DNA of 64,000 nt from an uncultured Flavobacteriaceae bacterium. GTDB taxonomy: Bacteria; Bacteroidota; Bacteroidia; Flavobacteriales; Flavobacteriaceae. The first letter of the stretch is position 1. Each line of letters begins with the position of its first letter. The notes below the pieces were generated by a model. The model did not search any database. It was not told the origin of the DNA and worked only from the letters and a program-made list of their open reading frames with translations. The position numbers were made by a program, and so were the translations under genes. Of the stretch, positions 49,751 through 58,702 are shown piece after piece. The stretch covers positions 62,001-126,000 of the forward strand of contig CANMSA010000001.1 in NCBI GenBank assembly GCA_947500385.1. The letters run 5' to 3'.

Positions 49751-50716
49751 TTGAACGAACCCAAAGCTATACTTGCCATAGCGAAGAAAACCATCACCAT
49801 GCAGAGTGAGGCGCTTCAACAACTTGCTACTTTGCTCAATGAGGATTTTTCCAAAGCCGTAACTACCATTATCAATTCCCAAGGACGGGTCGTTGTCTCC
49901 GGTATCGGTAAAAGTGCCATCATCGCCTCCAAGATTACGGCTACCTTAAATTCGACCGGTACACCCGCTATCTTTATGCATGCCGGAGATGCCATTCATG
50001 GAGATTTGGGTACCATTCAGGAAAATGATGTGGTTATTTGCATTTCCAAAAGCGGGAATACGCCCGAAATTAAAATGTTGGTGCCCCTGATCAAACGAGG
50101 TAAAAACATCTTGATCGGTATGACGGGCAACCCAAAATCTTTTTTAGGGCTGCAATCAGATTTTATATTGAACACTTTTGTGGACAAGGAGGCCTGCCCT
50201 AATAATCTGGCTCCGACTACAAGCACCACGGCACAAATGGTCATGGGTGATGCCCTGGCCATCTCGTTACTAGAGCTGAAAGGGTTCAGTAGCAAGGATT
50301 TTGCCAAATACCACCCCGGAGGTACTTTGGGAAAACGACTCTACCTCCGGGTAGCGGATATTGTAGCTTCCAATCAAAAACCAGCGGTAACCAGTGATAG
50401 TGATATTAAAAATGTCATTGTTGAAATTTCCGAAAAAATGCTCGGAGCAACCGCCGTGACCGAAAATGGAAGTATTGTAGGGGTGGTCACCGATGGGGAC
50501 GTTCGAAGAATGTTGAACAAATACGACTCGATTAACGGACTAAAAGCGAAAGACATCATGACCCGTTCTCCGCAAACTATCGAAAGTGATGTGCTAGCGC
50601 TTACCGCACTCGAACGCATGCACGAACGGGGCATTTCCCAACTATTGGTGGTCGATAACGAGCAATACCAAGGGGTCGTACATTTACATAACTTGCTTAA
50701 AGAAGGTATTTTATAA
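49751..50716 (+). CDS. kdsD: Arabinose-5-phosphate isomerase (KdsD/KpsF)
   Basis: Interconverts ribulose-5-phosphate and arabinose-5-phosphate, the first step to Kdo for lipopolysaccharide. 321 residues from a TTG start at 49751, the usual family length. SIS domain: VVVSGIGKSAIIASKI, then FMHAGDAIHGDLG and ICISKSGNTPEIK. A CBS pair follows at about 200-320 (GVVTDGDVRRMLNKYD). The open frame runs further up to 49607, but a promoter at 49687 lies inside that part, and the extra residues are not family-like. It shares one base with tatC. Confidence 0.9.
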   Translation: MNEPKAILAIAKKTITMQSEALQQLATLLNEDFSKAVTTIINSQGRVVVSGIGKSAIIASKITATLNSTGTPAIFMHAGDAIHGDLGTIQENDVVICISKSGNTPEIKMLVPLIKRGKNILIGMTGNPKSFLGLQSDFILNTFVDKEACPNNLAPTTSTTAQMVMGDALAISLLELKGFSSKDFAKYHPGGTLGKRLYLRVADIVASNQKPAVTSDSDIKNVIVEISEKMLGATAVTENGSIVGVVTDGDVRRMLNKYDSINGLKAKDIMTRSPQTIESDVLALTALERMHERGISQLLVVDNEQYQGVVHLHNLLKEGIL

Positions 50717-51579
50717 TGGCTACAACAAATACTACCAACCCGAACGAAATGTCGTTCTTAGATCATTTGGAGGAATTGCGATGGCATTTGATCCGATCGG
50801 TTTCAGCCGTTGTTATTATCGGTAGTGTAGCTTTTTTGATGCGAGAGTTTATTTTTGACACGGTACTCTTCGGCCCCAAGAAAATGGATTTTCCTACCTA
50901 TCGCCTGTTTTGTAACATAGCAACCTTCTTTGGATTTGACTCTGATTTTTGTGCTGACGAACTTCCTTTTACGATTCAAAGTAGATTGATGTCGGGGCAG
51001 TTTTCGGCGCATATATGGACCTCTATTTGGGCAGGCTTTATTGTTGGTTTTCCCTATGTTCTGTATGAGGCATGGAAGTTCATTAGTCCGGGTCTTTATG
51101 AAAAGGAACGCAAAAATTCCAAAGGATTTATCGTGATCGCTTCCCTCCTATTTTTTCTTGGGGCGTTGTTCGGATACTACGTGGTCGCCCCGCTATCGAT
51201 CAACTTTTTAGGTACCTATCAGGTAAGTTCAGAGGTGACCAACGAGTTTGATCTGGCCTCGTATGTGGCCACCGTGCGGGCCTCGGTCATTGCTTGCGGA
51301 CTCATATTTGAACTTCCCATTATTGTATACTTCCTCACCAAAGTGGGCTTGGTGACGCCTGAAATTCTAAAAAAATATCGGAAAATATCGTTGGTAGTGG
51401 TTTTGATTCTGGCTGCTGTGATTACCCCACCAGATGTAGCAAGCCAGGTAGTGGTGGCAGTACCTATCTTGGTTTTGTACCAAGTAAGCATCTACATCTC
51501 TCGCCGCGTGCTGAAGAACCAAGCCAAAAAAGAAGCTAAAAAAGCAAGAAAACAAGGAAACGATGTCAAACCCCGTTGA
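50716..51579 (+). CDS. tatC: Twin-arginine translocase subunit TatC
   Basis: Twin-arginine export receptor, 287 residues with six transmembrane helices. MSFLDHLEELRWHLIRSV is the TatC N-terminal signature for signal-peptide binding; SPGLYEKERKNSKGFI and the FELPIIVYFLTKVGLVT stretch are conserved. C-terminal tail is basic. TatA/B are not in the window. It overlaps the following gene by 17 bases. Confidence 0.95.
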   Translation: MATTNTTNPNEMSFLDHLEELRWHLIRSVSAVVIIGSVAFLMREFIFDTVLFGPKKMDFPTYRLFCNIATFFGFDSDFCADELPFTIQSRLMSGQFSAHIWTSIWAGFIVGFPYVLYEAWKFISPGLYEKERKNSKGFIVIASLLFFLGALFGYYVVAPLSINFLGTYQVSSEVTNEFDLASYVATVRASVIACGLIFELPIIVYFLTKVGLVTPEILKKYRKISLVVVLILAAVITPPDVASQVVVAVPILVLYQVSIYISRRVLKNQAKKEAKKARKQGNDVKPR

Positions 51580-51913
51580 AGAATTTAATGACTACCGCCA
51601 GAAGATGAACGAAAAGTTATTGGCAGACAATAACAAGATCATCAAACGTATTTTTAATTTGGATACCAACGCATATGCAGCCGGTGCCCTGGATGTAAAG
51701 ACCAAAGAATTATTAGGGCTAGTGGCCTCTGCCGTTTTGCGCTGCGATGATTGTGTAAAGTACCATTTGGAAACCTGCTTTAAGGAAGGGGCCACCAAAG
51801 AGGAGGTGATGGAAACTATGGGCATTGCGACGCTTGTTGGTGGTACTATAGTAGTGCCCCACCTTCGCAGAGCGTACGAGTTTTGGGAAGCCTTGGAAGC
51901 ACAAGAAGGTTAA
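51563..51913 (+). CDS. Carboxymuconolactone decarboxylase / AhpD-like protein
   Basis: 116 residues of the CMD family, helical trimers often acting on peroxide or aromatic substrates. CDDCVKYHLETCFKEGATKE carries the CxxC-x3-H active-site pattern of AhpD-like members. GIATLVGGTIVVPHLRRAYE closes the fold. It overlaps tatC by 17 bases. Whether it is a disulfide reductase partner here is unknown. Confidence 0.88.
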   Translation: MSNPVEEFNDYRQKMNEKLLADNNKIIKRIFNLDTNAYAAGALDVKTKELLGLVASAVLRCDDCVKYHLETCFKEGATKEEVMETMGIATLVGGTIVVPHLRRAYEFWEALEAQEG

Positions 51914-51951
51914 AAAAACGGTAATAATTTCTCAAAACATATCGTAAAGAG

Positions 51952-51959
51952 TAGTTTTG
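51952..51959 (+). promoter_or_regulatory. -7 box upstream of lptB and its leader ORF
   Basis: TAGTTTTG matches TAnnTTTG. The predicted start, about 51964, is 2 bases before the ATG of a 21-codon leader ORF. No TTG at the usual distance. Confidence 0.45.
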
Positions 51960-51965
51960 ATAACT

Positions 51966-52031
51966 ATGCGTACACCGGTCGAACCGGTTAGGGCAATCCA
52001 AACGAAGCTAGAACTTGACACTATAAAATGA
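51966..52031 (+). CDS. Possible 21-codon leader ORF overlapping lptB (ATGA)
   Basis: Reads [20 protein letters not shown] plus K and stops at TGA 52029-52031, sharing ATGA with lptB. It contains the hairpin ACCGGT (51974-51979), CGA, ACCGGT (51983-51988). It could regulate lptB translation, or could be chance; no homology evidence. Confidence 0.3.
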   Translation: MRTPVEPVRAIQTKLELDTIK

Positions 52032-52768
52032 AATTACGGGCCGAAAATATCATGAAAACCTATAGCGGACGACAGGTGGTCCGCGGTATCTCCCTAGAAG
52101 TGAACCAAGGAGAAATCATAGGATTGTTAGGACCCAACGGAGCAGGAAAAACCACCTCGTTCTACATGATCGTAGGCTTGGTAAAACCCAATGGAGGACA
52201 AATTTTTCTTGACAATATGGAGATTACCAAATTCCCCATGTATAAAAGGGCCCAAAATGGTATCGGATACCTGGCGCAAGAAGCTTCCGTTTTTCGCAAG
52301 CTAAGCATCGAAAAAAACATTTTGAGCGTATTGCAGCTTACCAAGTTAAGTAAGAAAGAGCAACTGATGAAAATGGAATCCCTGATAGAGGAGTTTGGTT
52401 TGGGGCACATTCGAAAAAACCGGGGAGACCTCCTTTCCGGGGGTGAGCGAAGGCGTACGGAAATCGCCCGTGCCTTGGCCACGGATCCCAAATTCATTCT
52501 TCTTGACGAACCCTTTGCAGGGGTAGATCCCGTGGCGGTAGAAGATATTCAACGCATCGTGGCACAACTTAAAAACAAAAATATAGGCATTCTGATCACC
52601 GACCATAATGTGCAAGAAACCTTGGCCATTACCGAGCGTTCTTATCTGATGTTCGAAGGCGGTATTTTAAAATCGGGCCATCCAGAAGATTTGGCGGCCG
52701 ATGAAATGGTACGCAAGGTATACCTGGGACAAAACTTTGAACTGCGCAAAAAGAAATTGGATTTCTAG
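52028..52768 (+). CDS. lptB: Lipopolysaccharide export ABC transporter ATPase LptB
   Basis: 246-residue ATPase that powers LPS extraction by LptFG. Walker [21 protein letters not shown], signature [16 protein letters not shown], Walker [14 protein letters not shown], then switch [17 protein letters not shown]. The C-terminal [15 protein letters not shown] lies in the LptB coupling region. LptF/G are elsewhere. Kdo and LPS genes nearby (kdsD) fit. A leader ORF ends in its start codon. Confidence 0.95.
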   Translation: MKLRAENIMKTYSGRQVVRGISLEVNQGEIIGLLGPNGAGKTTSFYMIVGLVKPNGGQIFLDNMEITKFPMYKRAQNGIGYLAQEASVFRKLSIEKNILSVLQLTKLSKKEQLMKMESLIEEFGLGHIRKNRGDLLSGGERRRTEIARALATDPKFILLDEPFAGVDPVAVEDIQRIVAQLKNKNIGILITDHNVQETLAITERSYLMFEGGILKSGHPEDLAADEMVRKVYLGQNFELRKKKLDF

Positions 52769-52834
52769 AAGGTCGCGCTTCATTATCCTTCCCATTTTTC
52801 TACACCATCCTGTTCACCAATAGCGCCCTAAATG

Positions 52835-53587
52835 TTATCTGGTCTGTAAATTGTTAATGATAGATGTAACAATGTAAAAGAAGATGATAATCGGTATGGC
52901 CAAATAACGCAAGGTTACCAATAATACCAAACTCACAATAATAAAGGTATAGCGCAAGGCATTTTCTTGAAAACTCCAGTTTTTAAATTTTAAAGCGAAC
53001 AAGGTGATATTTGAATTCAGCAAGTAAGCACTGATCAAGGTAAGGCTGATCAGAAACCATTGGTTCAAGATCAATTCATTTAATAAATCGTTGTGCTGGT
53101 ACATAAGGATCAAGGGAAGCGATAGTATCAATAAGGCATTCGCCGGAGTGGGCAATCCGATAAAAGAGGTAGCTTGGTTTTCGTCAATATTAAACTTGGC
53201 CAACCGATAGGCAGAGGCCAACGTAATTAAAAAACCCACAAAAGGCAAAGGCGTAAACGCACCACCGATCCATAGTACCGATTCGGAAGGGGTGGCCGAA
53301 AATTCTAGATTCCACCCCCCGTTCATAGACATACCCAAAAGTTGAAACATCACGACACCCGGCACCAAACCGCTTGTAATCATATCTGCAAGGGAGTCAA
53401 GCTGCAGGCCCAATTCGCTCCGAACATCCAGTATTCGGGCGGCCAACCCATCGAACCAATCAAAAACAATGCCCATAAAAACGAACAAGGCCGCCAGGTC
53501 TAACTGATTTAATACGGCAAATACGGTCGCAACACAACCACAAAAAACATTTAGCAAGGTTATCAGGTTGGGTATATGGCGTTTCAT
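52835..53587 (-). CDS. pssA: CDP-diacylglycerol-serine O-phosphatidyltransferase
   Basis: Makes phosphatidylserine, precursor of phosphatidylethanolamine. 250 residues with about seven membrane helices. The CDP-alcohol phosphotransferase motif runs FDGLAARILDVRSELGLQLD then SLADMITSG, which supplies the DG..AR..G...D...D pattern. N-terminal IPNLITLLNVFCGC and C-terminal helices fit PssA. It converges with lptB and is divergent from the DUF4105 gene. Confidence 0.93.
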   Translation of the reverse strand: MKRHIPNLITLLNVFCGCVATVFAVLNQLDLAALFVFMGIVFDWFDGLAARILDVRSELGLQLDSLADMITSGLVPGVVMFQLLGMSMNGGWNLEFSATPSESVLWIGGAFTPLPFVGFLITLASAYRLAKFNIDENQATSFIGLPTPANALLILSLPLILMYQHNDLLNELILNQWFLISLTLISAYLLNSNITLFALKFKNWSFQENALRYTFIIVSLVLLVTLRYLAIPIIIFFYIVTSIINNLQTR

Positions 53588-53762
53588 CTATATTCTTTTA
53601 AGTGGTCTTTTATAGCGATCGATTCTCAAACAAACTCCTGCGGCTTCGCTTTACGAAAATGGAGTATGCATCAATCTTATAAAAATAATACAAAAATTTA
53701 TCTAAGTCCTTGGGCATGCATTTTATTCGGATATTTGTCGAACAAGCAACAACGTATTCCAA

Positions 53763-54932
53763 ATGTACATGCGAAAATATCTGTTCATACTTCTTATGGG
53801 CCTTGGGTTGGTGGGTTTTTCCCAAGACTTCAACATTTCCGCCTTAACAAAGGTGAGTATTTTGACCGTTGGTCCCGGGGATGAGCTCAACAGCAAATTC
53901 GGGCATAGTGCCCTACGGGTAAAAGACCCTACCACCAACCTCGACATCGTTTATAACTACGGCATGTTCGATTTCGACACCCCCAATTTTTACATGAAAT
54001 TTACCCGTGGAAAGCTCGATTACAGTTTGGCCAAACAACGGTTCGCCTATTTCTTGAGATCCTATGAAATCGAGCAACGCTGGGTAAAAGAACAGGTGCT
54101 TAGGTTGAATCCCAAAGAGGTGCAGGCCCTGCTACAATTTCTAGAAAACAACCATTTACCCGAAAATAGGTTTTATAAGTATGATTTCTTTTTTGATAAC
54201 TGCACCACACGCCTGCCTGAAGTGTTAAAAACGGTATTAGGGGCCAAACTGACCTTAGACCCCGCCGACGTGGGCGATGAGACCACCTATCGTGATTTGA
54301 TCCATCAAAATTTGGAGCTAAATTCCTGGTCTAATTTTGGGATTGATTTGGCATTAGGGTCGGTAATAGATAAAAAAGGAACTCCTTTTCTTCCCATCAA
54401 TGTGTACGACCAGCTAACAAAATCCAAAATCAATAACGAGGACATCGTTTACAAAGACATTTCCCTTCTACAGGACCACCGTCCCATCAACAATACAAAC
54501 TTTGTAGCGACACCTTTATTTTGGCTAACAGTGTTGTTGATCGTTGTAGCCCTGGTCACGTATTTCGATTTTAAAAAGAAAAAAAGATCTCGATGGCTCG
54601 ATTTTAGTCTATTTTTTATCACCGGTGCCGTAGGACTCCTTATTCTGTTCCTATGGTTCGCGACAGATCATCAAGCAACCAAAACGAATTTCAATGCATT
54701 ATGGGCCTTTGCACCCAATTGGATCGTTGCCTTTTTTATGCTAAAGAAACGACTTCCCGATTGGAGTGCGATCTACTGTTACATCACATTGGGCCTATTG
54801 GTCGTCACTGCTTTTTTATGGATGATAAATATACAAGTGTTTTCGCCTTTGATTGTATTGATCTTAGTAGCTTTGGCGATTCGCTATCTTTTTTTAGCGC
54901 GAACGGCCGCCGTAAACGGAGTGCGCCCATAA
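53763..54932 (+). CDS. DUF4105 (Lnb-type N-terminal domain) membrane protein
   Basis: 389 residues. Signal (KYLFILLMGLGLVGFSQ), then a periplasmic domain with GPGDELNSKFGHSALRV (conserved His) and YDFFFDNCTTRLPEVL (conserved Cys), the DUF4105 pair. Five transmembrane helices follow from about residue 258. This layout matches the Lnb-type proteins proposed as lipoprotein N-acyltransferases in Bacteroides. I rely on memory for that link, so the function is tentative. The start could also be ATG 53769. Confidence 0.8.
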   Translation: MYMRKYLFILLMGLGLVGFSQDFNISALTKVSILTVGPGDELNSKFGHSALRVKDPTTNLDIVYNYGMFDFDTPNFYMKFTRGKLDYSLAKQRFAYFLRSYEIEQRWVKEQVLRLNPKEVQALLQFLENNHLPENRFYKYDFFFDNCTTRLPEVLKTVLGAKLTLDPADVGDETTYRDLIHQNLELNSWSNFGIDLALGSVIDKKGTPFLPINVYDQLTKSKINNEDIVYKDISLLQDHRPINNTNFVATPLFWLTVLLIVVALVTYFDFKKKKRSRWLDFSLFFITGAVGLLILFLWFATDHQATKTNFNALWAFAPNWIVAFFMLKKRLPDWSAIYCYITLGLLVVTAFLWMINIQVFSPLIVLILVALAIRYLFLARTAAVNGVRP

Positions 54933-55007
54933 CTTTTTTTAAGAGGAAGAATTGAGGGCATTCACTTCCTTCGGGTTTGAATCGAAACTTGGACATGAAC
55001 TTGTAAT

Positions 55008-56888
55008 ATGAACCTACTTACCGTTGAAAACATATCAAAATCGTTCGGGGAACGCATGCTGTTCGAACAACTTTCTTTTGGGATCAACAAGGACCAGAAA
55101 ATTGCCCTGATCGCTAAAAACGGGACGGGAAAAACATCCATCTTAAATATCCTATCCGGTGCCGACGCTCCCGATAGCGGAAAGGTCAACTATCGAAAAG
55201 GGATTCGTACCTCCTTCTTGGAGCAAGAGCCCAATTTGGACCCGAAACTCACGATCGAAGAGACAATTTTCGCTTCGGGCAACGAAGTTCTCACGGTCAT
55301 CGCGCGCTATGAGGCGGCTTTGGAAAACCCAGAAGACCAAGACGCGTACCAGAATGCTTTTGAAGACATGGAACGATTTGGCGCTTGGGATTTTGAAACA
55401 CAATACAAGCAAATTTTATCCAAACTGAAGTTAGATGATCTTAGTGTACAAGTAGGCCTGCTTTCGGGAGGGCAAAAAAAACGCATCGCATTGGCCAATG
55501 CCTTGATCAATAGACCTGATCTATTAATTCTCGACGAGCCTACCAACCACTTGGATTTGGAAATGATCGAATGGTTGGAGCATTATTTTGCCAAGGAAAA
55601 TATGACCTTGTTCATGGTAACCCACGATCGCTACTTCCTTGAGCGGGTCTGTAATGAAATCATAGAACTAGACAACGGCACCCTATACCCCTACAAAGGC
55701 AACTACTCCTACTACCTAGAAAAAAAGGAGGCCCGCATGGAACAAGAGGCTACGGAACTGCATAAGTCGAAACAGCTGTTCAAGAAAGAACTTGCCTGGA
55801 TGCGAAGACAACCCAAAGCCAGAACGACGAAATCAAAATCAAGGATCGATGATTTTCAAACGATCAAGGAAAAGGCCGGAAAACGTAGAAACGAGCATGA
55901 GGTACAGCTAGAAATCAATATGGAGCGGGTAGGCAGTAAAATTTTAGAGCTACACAAATTGGTCAAATCCTATCCTGAAAAACCCATCTTGGATAAGTTC
56001 GATTATACCTTTAACAAAGGAGAACGTGTGGGTATTATTGGCAAGAACGGTACCGGCAAATCTACCTTTCTAAATATCATAACGGGCACTGATCGCCCGG
56101 ACAACGGCAAAGTAGTTGTAGGCGATACCATTAAGTTCGGGTATTACACCCAAAAAGGTATTGTGGTAAAAGAAGGTCAAAAAGTAATTGATGTCGTTCG
56201 GGAATTCGGGGATTTTATTCCCTTGATGAAAGGGCGTCAAATCTCGGCCCAGCAGCTATTGGAGCGTTTTCTATTTGACCGAAAAAAACAGTACGATTTT
56301 GTAGACAAGTTAAGCGGCGGAGAACGCAAAAGACTGTATCTCTGTACCGTATTGATCCAGAATCCCAATTTTCTGATTCTCGATGAACCTACCAACGATC
56401 TTGACATCGTAACGCTAAACGTATTGGAAAGTTTTTTATTGGATTTTCCGGGATGTCTTATTGTTGTTTCTCACGATCGGTATTTTATGGACAAGATTGT
56501 AGACCATCTTTTTGTTTTCCGGGGAAATGCGGTTATCGAGGATTTTCCCGGTAATTATTCCGATTTTAGGTCCTACGAAGACAGTGCGATCATCGAGGGT
56601 AGAATCGAGAAGGAAAAACAGCAAGAATCAAGAGCTCCCAAAAAAAATTGGAAGGAGAATTCAACCAAAAGCAAGCTGTCCTATGCAGAACAAAAGGAGC
56701 ACAAACAGCTGGAAAAGGATATCCAAAAGTTGGAATTTAAGAAAGGGGAAATCGAACAACAGTTTGTCTCCGGCGATCTTTCTCCTGAAGATATTGCCGA
56801 ACTCTCCAAGGCTTTAAAAGCGATTACGGATGGTATCGAAACAAAAACCGAACGATGGTTTGAATTATCGGCCATCATGGAGGGATGA
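55008..56888 (+). CDS. ABC-F family ATPase (Uup-like)
   Basis: 626 residues with two ABC domains and no membrane segment. First Walker A KNGTGKTSILNIL, signature LSGGQKKRIALANAL; second Walker A GKNGTGKSTFLNII, signature LSGGERKRLYLC. Linker 240-320 is charged and helical (ELAWMRRQPKARTTKSK). C-terminal coiled coil (KQLEKDIQKLEFKKGEIEQQ). ABC-F proteins act on ribosomes or on DNA recombination intermediates (Uup). The C-terminal coiled coil favours Uup, but not with certainty. Confidence 0.93.
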   Translation: MNLLTVENISKSFGERMLFEQLSFGINKDQKIALIAKNGTGKTSILNILSGADAPDSGKVNYRKGIRTSFLEQEPNLDPKLTIEETIFASGNEVLTVIARYEAALENPEDQDAYQNAFEDMERFGAWDFETQYKQILSKLKLDDLSVQVGLLSGGQKKRIALANALINRPDLLILDEPTNHLDLEMIEWLEHYFAKENMTLFMVTHDRYFLERVCNEIIELDNGTLYPYKGNYSYYLEKKEARMEQEATELHKSKQLFKKELAWMRRQPKARTTKSKSRIDDFQTIKEKAGKRRNEHEVQLEINMERVGSKILELHKLVKSYPEKPILDKFDYTFNKGERVGIIGKNGTGKSTFLNIITGTDRPDNGKVVVGDTIKFGYYTQKGIVVKEGQKVIDVVREFGDFIPLMKGRQISAQQLLERFLFDRKKQYDFVDKLSGGERKRLYLCTVLIQNPNFLILDEPTNDLDIVTLNVLESFLLDFPGCLIVVSHDRYFMDKIVDHLFVFRGNAVIEDFPGNYSDFRSYEDSAIIEGRIEKEKQQESRAPKKNWKENSTKSKLSYAEQKEHKQLEKDIQKLEFKKGEIEQQFVSGDLSPEDIAELSKALKAITDGIETKTERWFELSAIMEG

Positions 56889-56910
56889 TATGGTGACGTA
56901 AGTTATAAAA

Positions 56911-57411
56911 ATGGGGCGCTTACTAAAATACATTCGATTTCTGCTCACCGCTACCAACCACCATGGTGTGCACTCCCCTTTCGTATATAGGTTCGTTACC
57001 GAATGTCTTTATACCCAGGGAGCGCAGCAGCACAAAACTATCGATGTACTTTTTAAGAGTATTGCCTACTTCGAAAGCAAAAGCCTTTGGCTTTCGGCCG
57101 AATATATCGAATACAAAGAAGCGGTGCAAAAAAGGTTTCCTTCGGTTCAATTTGGACAGCCACAGTTCGACCTTGTATTGATCGCCGCAAGCGCCGAACA
57201 GAAAATTTTGGAGCTGCTGGGCGACTCCACGGTACTCCACAATGAAACCATGTTGGTAATAGACCGTATTCATAAAAGTGCAAAGACCACCAACATATGG
57301 CAACAAATGGTCGCTTCCCCAAAGGTACGTGTGAGCATGGATCTTTATTACTGCGGTGTTGTTTTTTTTAGAAAGGAGCAGGTCAAAGAACATTTTAAGA
57401 TTCGAATTTAA
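56911..57411 (+). CDS. Shortened methyltransferase-like protein lacking the SAM-binding core
   Basis: 166 residues. The start IRFLLTATNHHGVHSPFVYR and the end VRVSMDLYYCGVVFFRKEQ, KEHFKIRI look like the ends of a flavobacterial class I methyltransferase family of about 240-260 residues. The glycine-rich SAM-binding motif I and the following strands are not present; the middle reads SIAYFESKSLWLSAEYIEY. The frame is open with no stop, so this looks like an in-frame internal deletion. Comparison to family members is from memory. Probably inactive as a methyltransferase. Confidence 0.65.
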   Translation: MGRLLKYIRFLLTATNHHGVHSPFVYRFVTECLYTQGAQQHKTIDVLFKSIAYFESKSLWLSAEYIEYKEAVQKRFPSVQFGQPQFDLVLIAASAEQKILELLGDSTVLHNETMLVIDRIHKSAKTTNIWQQMVASPKVRVSMDLYYCGVVFFRKEQVKEHFKIRI

Positions 57412-57444
57412 TCCCCTAATTTTAATCATTGAAAGAGCTATAGA

Positions 57445-57585
57445 ATGAACAATACACTTTATATCGTCTTGGGGGGCGTTTTCATGCTCTACCTGATCGT
57501 TACCATTACTACCCGTAGCAAATCGAAACGACGTAAGTCACGAAAGTTCATGCAAGACTATAAACGCAAGGATACGGATGAATGA
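57445..57585 (+). CDS. Small single-pass membrane protein
   Basis: 46 residues: an N-terminal transmembrane helix (LYIVLGGVFMLYLIVTITT), then a very basic tail (RSKSKRRKSRKFMQDYKRKD). The frame is clean and the end sits just before the adenosyltransferase gene. It resembles short flavobacterial open reading frames with a helix and basic tail. Function unknown. Confidence 0.6.
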   Translation: MNNTLYIVLGGVFMLYLIVTITTRSKSKRRKSRKFMQDYKRKDTDE

Positions 57586-57629
57586 ACTTCACCTTTGGCA
57601 GCTACCAGGGTTCAATTTTAAATGACGGA

Positions 57630-58205
57630 ATGAAAATATACACCAAAACAGGGGATAAGGGAACTACCGCATTGTTCGGGGGCACCCGGGTACCAAAACA
57701 TCACATGCGAATTGAAAGCTATGGCACCGTAGACGAGCTAAATTCATGGCTAGGCCTTATTCGGGACCAACAAATCGACGCCCATTCACAAAAGACCCTT
57801 ACCAGTATTCAGGACAAACTTTTTACGGTGGGGGCCATATTGGCCACAGAGCCGAAAAAAGCACTTTTGAAAAATGGCAAGGAACGTCTGAACATCCCTA
57901 AAATCAACGCAACCGATGTTGCTTTTCTAGAAACGGAAATGGATCAAATGGAGGAAAACCTTCCGCCCATGACACATTTTATACTTCCTGGTGGGCATAC
58001 GACCGTGTCATACTGTCACCTAGCGCGAACGGTATGCAGACGGGCCGAACGCATGTCGACCCTTCTTTATGAAAATGAGCCTTTTGAAGACAGTGTTCTG
58101 GTATATCTCAATCGTTTATCCGACTATCTGTTCGTGCTGGCACGAAAGTTGTCTAAAGATTTACAAGCGACTGAAATAAAGTGGATTCCCCAAAAAAATG
58201 GTTAA
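57630..58205 (+). CDS. Cob(I)yrinic acid a,c-diamide / cob(I)alamin adenosyltransferase (PduO type)
   Basis: 191 residues. Makes adenosylcobalamin from ATP and cob(I)alamin. MKIYTKTGDKGTTALFGG is the PduO-type N terminus and ARTVCRRAERMSTLL the conserved active-site helix. I chose ATG 57630 because it matches family starts; an upstream ATG at 57582 adds 16 residues that overlap the previous gene. Its product serves the methylmalonyl-CoA mutase and probably the CarH-like regulator in this window. Confidence 0.92.
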   Translation: MKIYTKTGDKGTTALFGGTRVPKHHMRIESYGTVDELNSWLGLIRDQQIDAHSQKTLTSIQDKLFTVGAILATEPKKALLKNGKERLNIPKINATDVAFLETEMDQMEENLPPMTHFILPGGHTTVSYCHLARTVCRRAERMSTLLYENEPFEDSVLVYLNRLSDYLFVLARKLSKDLQATEIKWIPQKNG

Positions 58206-58285
58206 TAATCTCCTATTTTTTAGCCCTGCACAATATTAAAGAAAAAATTGTGTTGATAAATTACGTGAAATAGTATAAAAAAAGC

Positions 58286-58315
58286 TTGGCTATTTCCTTT
58301 TAAAAATTACTTTTG
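58286..58315 (+). promoter_or_regulatory. Promoter of the DUF2795 gene
   Basis: TTG (58286-58288), 19-base spacer, TACTTTTG (58308-58315) match the flavobacterial consensus exactly. Predicted leader about 22 bases. Confidence 0.75.
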
Positions 58316-58341
58316 CAAAAAATTAAAATCAAACCATCAAC

Positions 58342-58566
58342 ATGTACTGGACATTAGAACTAGCATCCTATTTAAGTGATGCGCCCTGGCCGGCCACCAA
58401 AGACGAATTGATAGACTATTCTATTAGAACCGGTGCGCCTTTAGAGGTCGTAGAAAACCTTCAGTCTATGGAAGAGGAAGGTGGAGAAATTTACGAATCT
58501 ATTGAAGAAATTTGGCCCGACTATCCAACGGAAGAAGACTACCTCTGGAATGAGGACGAATATTAA
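58342..58566 (+). CDS. DUF2795 domain-containing acidic protein
   Basis: 74 residues, small, strongly acidic (many Glu/Asp), no signal peptide or membrane segment. ELIDYSIRTGAPLEVVENLQ then IYESIEEIWPDYPTEEDYLW is the DUF2795 core known from Bacteroidota. It is a single gene with its own strong promoter and terminator. Function unknown. Confidence 0.88.
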   Translation: MYWTLELASYLSDAPWPATKDELIDYSIRTGAPLEVVENLQSMEEEGGEIYESIEEIWPDYPTEEDYLWNEDEY

Positions 58567-58590
58567 TAACGACACCCGAGTGTTGTAAAA

Positions 58591-58614
58591 AGTCTCCATT
58601 GGAGGCTTTTTTTT
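58591..58614 (+). terminator. Terminator after the DUF2795 gene
   Basis: AGTCTCC (58591-58597), ATT, GGAGGCT (58601-58607) with one G-T pair, then seven more T. Confidence 0.8.
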
Positions 58615-58663
58615 ATGGGCTTGTCTTTCGTTTTCTGTAATTTTGGCAGTTCAGGCCGGTATT

Positions 58664-58695
58664 TTGAAGAATTTACAAAACTGGAATACCTTTTG
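58664..58695 (+). promoter_or_regulatory. Candidate promoter before the secA leader ORF
   Basis: TTG (58664-58666), 20-base spacer, TACCTTTTG (58687-58695), one base longer than TAnnTTTG. Alternatively TAATTTTG at 58638-58645 is an exact -7 box but its nearest TTG is only 14 bases away. Either would put the secA leader ORF inside the transcript. Confidence 0.35.
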
Positions 58696-58702
58696 ACATA
58701 CC

